Part shown: positions 7,935 to 11,490 of the stretch, piece by piece | Numbering within the stretch: position 1 is the first letter of the stretch | Layout of the letters: every line of letters starts with the position of its first letter | Assembly (NCBI GenBank): GCA_026394995.1 | Contig: JAPLZO010000024.1 | Span: 1-11,490 of the forward strand | Direction of reading: 5' to 3' | Length of the DNA stretch: 11,490 nucleotides | Origin: Candidatus Woesearchaeota archaeon | GTDB lineage: Archaea; Nanobdellota; Nanobdellia; SCGC-AAA011-G17; JAPLZO01 | Notes under the pieces: model-generated | What the model was told of the DNA's origin: nothing | The model's input: only the letters and a program-made list of their open reading frames with translations | The model's database searches: none | Position numbers and translations under genes: made by a program

Positions 7935-7940
7935 CACCTT
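7935..7940 (-). promoter_or_regulatory. Shine-Dalgarno that fixes the flippase start
   Basis: AAGGTG on the minus strand complements the CACCT found at archaeal 16S rRNA 3' ends and sits six bases before the ATG at 7928. It contains the GTG that would otherwise look like an earlier start codon. A TTTTTAAG element at 7951-7958 also lies about 26.5 bases before this ATG, but a transcript starting there would lack the ribosome site. Confidence 0.72.
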
Positions 7941-7976
7941 TAAATTTAATCTTAAAAACTTTATGGAGCTTAATAC

Positions 7977-8327
7977 TTAACCACTAAGGCCTATTAAACT
8001 AACTCCTAATATTATTAAAGTAATACCCAACCATTTATAAAAATTCATTTTTTCTTTTAAAAAATACATAGATAATAAGATTATCCATATATAACCTATA
8101 GATACAAATGGATAAACTAGAGTTAATTGACCATATCTTAAAGCACCTATAAAAAATAAAGCAGATATACCATATAAAAATATCCCAAATAAAAATTTAT
8201 AATTTGTAAATACATTTTTAAACTTTAAAGATAATTTTTTGGAACCTAACTTTAAAAATAAAGCTCCAAATGCCCCTATTAGTGTTGCGATTAATACCAA
8301 ACTTATAGCAAATACTTTATCTACCAT
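7977..8327 (-). CDS. Small four-helix DMT transporter, ArnE/ArnF-like subunit
   Basis: The 116-residue protein has four hydrophobic helices and the EamA/SMR half-repeat pattern: FGALFLKLG near 20-28 in helix 1, and YGQLTLVYP followed by YFLKEKMNFYKWLG leading to helix 4. Small multidrug pumps of this fold need a membrane glutamate in helix 1 (E14 of EmrE); here the aligned position is G18, which argues against drug export. Paired proteins of this size, such as bacterial ArnE and ArnF, flip undecaprenyl-phosphate-linked aminoarabinose. It overlaps the upstream paralogue by 11 bases, with a GGGG eight bases before the ATG as a possible weak Shine-Dalgarno. The two probably form a heterodimer that moves a lipid-linked sugar. 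ArnE/F-like is a resemblance, not a proven assignment. Confidence 0.85.
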   Translation of the reverse strand: MVDKVFAISLVLIATLIGAFGALFLKLGSKKLSLKFKNVFTNYKFLFGIFLYGISALFFIGALRYGQLTLVYPFVSIGYIWIILLSMYFLKEKMNFYKWLGITLIILGVSLIGLSG

Positions 8328-8679
8328 TTTTACTACCCCATCCTATAAAACTTACTCCACAAATTATAAAAAATATACCCAACCATTTTGTTAAATTCAT
8401 AAAATCATCTAAAAAATAAGGTGAAAGTAAACTTACCCAAACATAAGCTAATGCATTTATTGGATACAAAACAGATAAATCACCATGCTTTAATGCACTT
8501 GCAAACAATAAAGCGGCTCCAAGATATAAAATAACACCAATTATTAAACTGTAATTTGTTAATAAATGTAATATGTCTAATTTTATATTATTAGCCCCTA
8601 ATTTTAAAAATATTTGACCAAAAGATATAACTATAGTACCAATTAAAACTAGAATAATAGCTAGATTTTTTTTATCCAT
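8317..8679 (-). CDS. Small four-helix DMT transporter, ArnE/ArnF-like subunit (paralogue)
   Basis: The 120-residue protein has four helices and is clearly related to the next gene: FGQIFLKLG near 20-28, HGDLSVLYP and FMNLTKWLGIFFIICGVSF line up along its length. The helix 1 position of the EmrE glutamate is I18, so proton-coupled drug export is unlikely. With its downstream paralogue it resembles the paired ArnE/ArnF flippase subunits, and an adjacent Wzx-like gene supports a role in lipid-linked sugar transport. It is the first gene of the operon. Its TATA box lies about 30 bases before the ATG, giving a predicted leader of about four bases. The charged C-terminus (GWGSKNGR) would extend into solution. 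Confidence 0.85.
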   Translation of the reverse strand: MDKKNLAIILVLIGTIVISFGQIFLKLGANNIKLDILHLLTNYSLIIGVILYLGAALLFASALKHGDLSVLYPINALAYVWVSLLSPYFLDDFMNLTKWLGIFFIICGVSFIGWGSKNGR

Positions 8680-8705
8680 ATAACTTCTTAAGTCGTTAAT
8701 AACAC

Positions 8706-8713
8706 TTTATAAA
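8706..8713 (-). promoter_or_regulatory. TATA box for the transporter/flippase operon
   Basis: TTTATAAA preceded on the minus strand by AATAAAA (BRE-like) is centred 30.5 bases before the ATG at 8679. Transcription would start near 8683, leaving about four untranslated bases. It is the same octamer as in the 4871-4913 promoter pair. Confidence 0.62.
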
Positions 8714-8773
8714 TTTTATTAATCTTTAAAATTAATCTAAGAATAATATATTGTATATCCCGATTCCATAATC

Positions 8774-8781
8774 TTTAAATA
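8774..8781 (+). promoter_or_regulatory. TATA box for the nucleotidyltransferase/SDR pair (leaderless)
   Basis: TTTAAATA is centred 26.5 bases before the ATG at 8804, so the mRNA should start at the start codon. No Shine-Dalgarno is visible. It shares the 124-base gap with the promoter of the divergent transporter operon. Confidence 0.62.
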
Positions 8782-8803
8782 CCCTTTAGATTGAATAATT
8801 TTT

Positions 8804-9511
8804 ATGATACAAAGAGCATTGATTTTGGCTGGTGGCGAAGCTTTAAGATTAAGACCTCATACAGATGATGTTCCAAAAGCAATGGTTGTTGTAGCAGGGA
8901 AACCTATCATACACTGGATAATAGATTGGTTAAAATCAAATAATATAACAAAAATCGATATAGGTGTTGATTATAAAAAAGAAGTTCTAATGGATTATCT
9001 AAAAGATGGTAAATCTCTAGGTGTAGAAATAAGATATAATGATCATCATGGAGCAGAAGGTACAGGCGATGCTCTTAGGAGAGCTATAGAGAATCTAAAA
9101 ATTGAAGATGAAAACTTTATTGCAATGAATGGAGATGAATTAACTGATTTACCAATAAAATCTTTATATAATTATCATAGGGAACATCAACCAATTGTTA
9201 CTATTGTTACAAGCCAAGTACAATTACCTTTTGGTGTTGTAGAAACAGAACCTGATGGTAAAATAGTAACCTTTAGAGAAAAACCCGTTTTAAAAGAACA
9301 TGTAAATATGGGTGTATATATATTTAATAAAGAAGTTATAAATCACTTACCAGAAAAAGGAAATATAGAACACACAACATTTCCTGAACTAGCCAAAATT
9401 GGAAAAATTCGTGCTTTTAGATACTCTGGTTTTTGGCGTACTATCAATGACATAAAGGATCTAAAAATAACAGAAGAAAGATTAAAAAATTTAGATTATA
9501 AACTTAATTAA
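8804..9511 (+). CDS. Sugar-1-phosphate nucleotidyltransferase
   Basis: This 235-residue enzyme condenses an NTP with a sugar-1-phosphate to give an NDP-sugar. The nucleotide loop reads LAGGEALRLRP (8-18) and PKAM (24-27); the second half of the usual GGxGTRLRP has A13-L14 in place of Gly-Thr, a modest variant. EGTGDAL (85-91) occupies the place of the common GTAGAL. The metal-binding aspartate is D111 in MNGDELTD. REKP (158-161) and GFWRTIND (209-216) complete the catalytic half. The C-terminal left-handed helix domain found in longer relatives is absent. The base and sugar (for example GDP-mannose or dTDP-glucose type) cannot be settled from motifs. The next gene starts one base after its stop, so the product is probably the SDR's substrate. 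Confidence 0.92.
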   Translation: MIQRALILAGGEALRLRPHTDDVPKAMVVVAGKPIIHWIIDWLKSNNITKIDIGVDYKKEVLMDYLKDGKSLGVEIRYNDHHGAEGTGDALRRAIENLKIEDENFIAMNGDELTDLPIKSLYNYHREHQPIVTIVTSQVQLPFGVVETEPDGKIVTFREKPVLKEHVNMGVYIFNKEVINHLPEKGNIEHTTFPELAKIGKIRAFRYSGFWRTINDIKDLKITEERLKNLDYKLN

Positions 9512-9512
9512 A

Positions 9513-10466
9513 ATGGAAAGAGTCTTTATTACAGGGGTAACAGGTTTTATAGGGAGCGAAATAGCAAGAAAACTTATTGAAGAGAATAATTATGAACTAT
9601 CTGGATTAGTGAGGACAACAGCTAATAAAATTTCTTTAAAACCTATACAAGATATAACTGATAATATAAATATAAGATTTGGAAATTTTACAGATCCTTT
9701 AACAATAAGAAAAATAATAAAGGATGTGTCACCAAATTATATAATACATGTTGGTGGAAGAACCGAAGTACGTGAATCATTTGATCAATCTCAAGAATAT
9801 CAAGAAACAAATTATTTAGGAACTATAAATTTAATACAAGCTGCTAAAGAGGTATCTGATTTTAGAAAATTTATTTTTGCATCAACAATGGAAACATATG
9901 GATGGCAAACACAAAGAACTCCATTTAAAGAAAATTTAAAACAAAATCCAGCTTCTCCATATGCTGTCTCAAAACTTGCATGTGAAGAATATATAAGAAT
10001 GGAAAACAAAGTATCTGGATTTCCATTTATTATTTCAAGAGCATGTAATACATATGGTAGAAAAGATAATATAGGTTTTGTTACAGAATATATTATTACA
10101 TCAATGCTTAAAAATAAACCAGTTTATTTAGGAACACCTAATGCTGTTAGAGATATGATGTATGTTGAAGATCATGTTAATGCTTACATAACATCACTTA
10201 AATCTAATGTTGTAAATGAAGTATTTAATTTTGGAACAGGATCAATGACATCAATGATAGAACTTGCTGAAAAAATTAAAAAAATGATTAATTCAGAGAG
10301 TAAAATAATACCTCATTGGCCACCAGATTATCCTTACAGACCCGTTTCTGAAGAATTTTTGTCACTAGATTCAGCTAAAGCAAAAGAAATTTTAGGTTGG
10401 CAACCAAAATATTCATTAGATGAGGGACTTAAAAGAACAATTTCTCATTGGAAAGAAAAAACTTAA
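9513..10466 (+). CDS. NAD(P)-dependent sugar-nucleotide epimerase/dehydratase (extended SDR)
   Basis: The 317-residue cytoplasmic protein has the Rossmann motif GVTGFIG (8-14), the catalytic YAVSK (Y150, K154) and a late RDMMYVEDH segment for substrate binding. The active-site triplet before Y150 is T125-M126-E127 in ASTMETYG. The glutamate is shared with 4,6-dehydratases and decarboxylases (TDE in RmlB, TSE in GDP-mannose dehydratase) and is not usual in plain UDP-galactose epimerases; the middle Met is uncommon. A dehydratase or decarboxylase-type reaction is therefore somewhat more likely than simple epimerisation. The C-terminus ends with LGWQPKYSLDEGLKRTI, typical of the family. It is cotranscribed with the nucleotidyltransferase and converges on the DPM-like gene, with 10 bases between the stops. 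Confidence 0.92.
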   Translation: MERVFITGVTGFIGSEIARKLIEENNYELSGLVRTTANKISLKPIQDITDNINIRFGNFTDPLTIRKIIKDVSPNYIIHVGGRTEVRESFDQSQEYQETNYLGTINLIQAAKEVSDFRKFIFASTMETYGWQTQRTPFKENLKQNPASPYAVSKLACEEYIRMENKVSGFPFIISRACNTYGRKDNIGFVTEYIITSMLKNKPVYLGTPNAVRDMMYVEDHVNAYITSLKSNVVNEVFNFGTGSMTSMIELAEKIKKMINSESKIIPHWPPDYPYRPVSEEFLSLDSAKAKEILGWQPKYSLDEGLKRTISHWKEKT

Positions 10467-10476
10467 TTATCAAAAT

Positions 10477-11196
10477 TCATAAATACTTCTCTTTTAAACC
10501 AAGAAGTAAAGGTTTAGTATAAGACCAAAATTGTTTTTTATAGTTAAGTGTTGATTTCTTATCACTTCTTTTATAATATATAGGGATTTCCTTTATAGTG
10601 TAACCACTAAGCAAAGATTTTATTAATATCTCAACATGTAATCCAAAACCATTATTTTCAAAATCTACATTTTTAATAACTTTACTATTATATAATTTAA
10701 AACCAGTTGTAATATCTTTTACATTTATACCTAATAGTGTCCTAGCTATTAGGTTATAAGAACCCCCAATAATTCGCCTTGATAAAGGGAAATCTGCACC
10801 ACCACCTTTTATGAAACGTGAGCCAATTATTATATCAGCTTCTTTTCTATGCTTAAATAAATTTGGAATATCTTCTGGATTATGTGATAAATCGCAATCC
10901 ATTATTGTGATATAATCACCTTTTGTGTTAGCAAATCCTTCTTTTAAAGAACTTCCTAAATCTCTATTTGGTCTGTCTCTTCTATGTATCACTCTTACTC
11001 TTTTATCCTTTTTTGCTATCTTATCAGCCAATTCACCAGTTTTGTCTGTGCAATGATTATCCATAAAAACAATTTCTCCCTTTATTTTATTTTCATCAAA
11101 AATACTAAGAATCATTTTCAAAACATTTTCTACTGTTTTTTCTTCGTTTAGAGCAGATATAACAACAGACAACTCTGGTTTTTCTAAAATACTCAT
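10477..11196 (-). CDS. Dolichyl-phosphate sugar synthase-like GT2 glycosyltransferase
   Basis: The 239-residue protein should transfer mannose or glucose from a nucleotide sugar to a polyprenyl (dolichyl) phosphate. LSVVISALNEE (9-19) opens the GT-A fold. MDCDLSH (99-105) carries the metal-binding D100 and D102. IIGSRFIKGGG (123-133) and DITTGFKLY (161-169) are hallmarks of the DPM1 family. The usual VDDGSTDGT is altered to FMDNHCTDKTG, with N47 for the second Asp. There is no membrane helix, so it resembles the soluble catalytic subunit type that binds the membrane peripherally. A GAGG site lies seven bases before the ATG, and the gene ends with TGA. The lipid-linked product would feed the transporters or later glycosyltransferases. 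Confidence 0.9.
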   Translation of the reverse strand: MSILEKPELSVVISALNEEKTVENVLKMILSIFDENKIKGEIVFMDNHCTDKTGELADKIAKKDKRVRVIHRRDRPNRDLGSSLKEGFANTKGDYITIMDCDLSHNPEDIPNLFKHRKEADIIIGSRFIKGGGADFPLSRRIIGGSYNLIARTLLGINVKDITTGFKLYNSKVIKNVDFENNGFGLHVEILIKSLLSGYTIKEIPIYYKRSDKKSTLNYKKQFWSYTKPLLLGLKEKYL

Positions 11197-11203
11197 TTTT
11201 TAT

Positions 11204-11207
11204 CCTC
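11204..11207 (-). promoter_or_regulatory. Shine-Dalgarno of the DPM-like gene
   Basis: GAGG, within AGAGGAT on the minus strand, lies seven bases before the ATG at 11196. Its presence means the mRNA begins further upstream, so the gene is probably cotranscribed with the membrane protein gene that ends 53 bases earlier at 11250. Confidence 0.6.
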
Positions 11208-11249
11208 TAAATAATTTTTCATTATATGTTGGTAAAACTATTGAAAGTT

Positions 11250-11490
11250 TTATGCTCTTGGTTTTTCCCATTTTCCACCTGTTAAACTTTTATTTTTAAA
11301 TAAATTAAAATATGAAAGCATGACTGCAGTTATTTGAATTAAGATTAATCTTTTAAAAAATAATAAAATTAAAAACCCCCCAATTAATAAAAATAATGAA
11401 ATATAAGGATTAATAAAATATAAATAGATTAATATATACATTATAAATATAGGATAAAAAAGAGGAAAAAATCTTCTAAAAGGAAAAGTC
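11250..11490 (-). CDS. C-terminal end of a membrane protein, possibly a membrane glycosyltransferase (partial)
   Basis: The frame stays open from the right window edge to the TAA at 11250, about 79 codons, so the ATG at 11441 is internal rather than the start. Two hydrophobic segments are visible, one around PLFYPIFIMYILIYLYF and one around ISLFLLIGGFLILLFF. They are followed by a short soluble tail ending in GGKWEKPRA. A paired helix block and a Trp/Arg-rich tail are seen at the end of membrane-bound GT2 enzymes, and the surrounding genes fit, but the catalytic part lies outside the window, so the family is not proven. It is followed after 53 bases by the DPM-like gene on the same strand. 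Confidence 0.62.
   Translation of the reverse strand, partial: TFPFRRFFPLFYPIFIMYILIYLYFINPYISLFLLIGGFLILLFFKRLILIQITAVMLSYFNLFKNKSLTGGKWEKPRA

Noticed and set aside
7935..7937. GTG as the start of the flippase
   Set aside because: The GTG is part of the AAGGTG ribosome site, which points to the ATG at 7928.
9812..10009. 65-codon open frame on the minus strand
   Set aside because: It lies wholly inside the SDR gene, which has clear family motifs on the plus strand, and its product has no recognisable feature.
11221..11228. TATATAAT-like element as the DPM-like gene's promoter
   Set aside because: It is about 28 bases before the ATG, so a transcript from it would not include the GAGG ribosome site.
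1..11490. Reassigned UGA codon (as in some candidate phyla)
   Set aside because: The DPM-like gene ends with TGA at the expected family length, and the Trp codons I checked are TGG, so the standard code suffices.

Overview
This is a very AT-rich window (roughly a quarter G+C by eye) packed with glycan-building genes. It looks archaeal. Several first genes of transcription units have a TATA element (TTTATAAA or close) centred 26-28 bases before the ATG, the geometry of leaderless archaeal mRNAs. Genes inside operons instead show occasional Shine-Dalgarno sites (AAGGTG, GAGG). All three stop codons are used (TAA mostly, TAG at 2804, TGA at 10477), so the code appears standard. A small-genome DPANN-type archaeon would fit, but that placement is a guess from composition and style; no marker gene is present.

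Layout. (1) Bases 1-88: a probable promoter and the first 11 codons of an unidentified leftward gene. (2) Bases 89-4848, leftward operon, transcribed in the order sulfate adenylyltransferase, GT2 glycosyltransferase, GT4 glycosyltransferase, B12-binding radical SAM enzyme. An extra TATA-like element precedes the GT4 gene. (3) Bases 4849-4936: compact divergent promoter region. (4) Bases 4937-5596, rightward: CDP-alcohol phosphatidyltransferase-like membrane protein with one family aspartate missing. (5) Bases 5591-8679, leftward operon, in the order two small four-helix ArnE/ArnF-like carriers, a Wzx-type flippase, a PHP-domain protein. (6) Bases 8680-8803: second divergent promoter region. 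(7) Bases 8804-10466, rightward pair: sugar-1-phosphate nucleotidyltransferase and an extended SDR sugar-nucleotide enzyme. (8) Bases 10477-11490, leftward: a dolichyl-phosphate-sugar synthase-like GT2 and the C-terminal end of a membrane protein cut by the window edge. No gene-free stretch exceeds 124 bases. I saw no rRNA or tRNA genes, CRISPR arrays or insertion sequences.

How the genes may work together (inference): the nucleotidyltransferase and SDR make an activated, modified sugar; the DPM-like enzyme loads a sugar onto a polyprenyl phosphate; the GT2 and GT4 enzymes extend a lipid-linked glycan; the small carriers and the Wzx-like protein move lipid-linked sugars across the membrane. 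Sulfate adenylyltransferase could supply activated sulfate for decorating the glycan, although no APS kinase or sulfotransferase is in the window. The radical SAM enzyme, the PHP protein and the CDP-alcohol transferase would be modifying or regulatory parts whose substrates cannot be read from the sequence.
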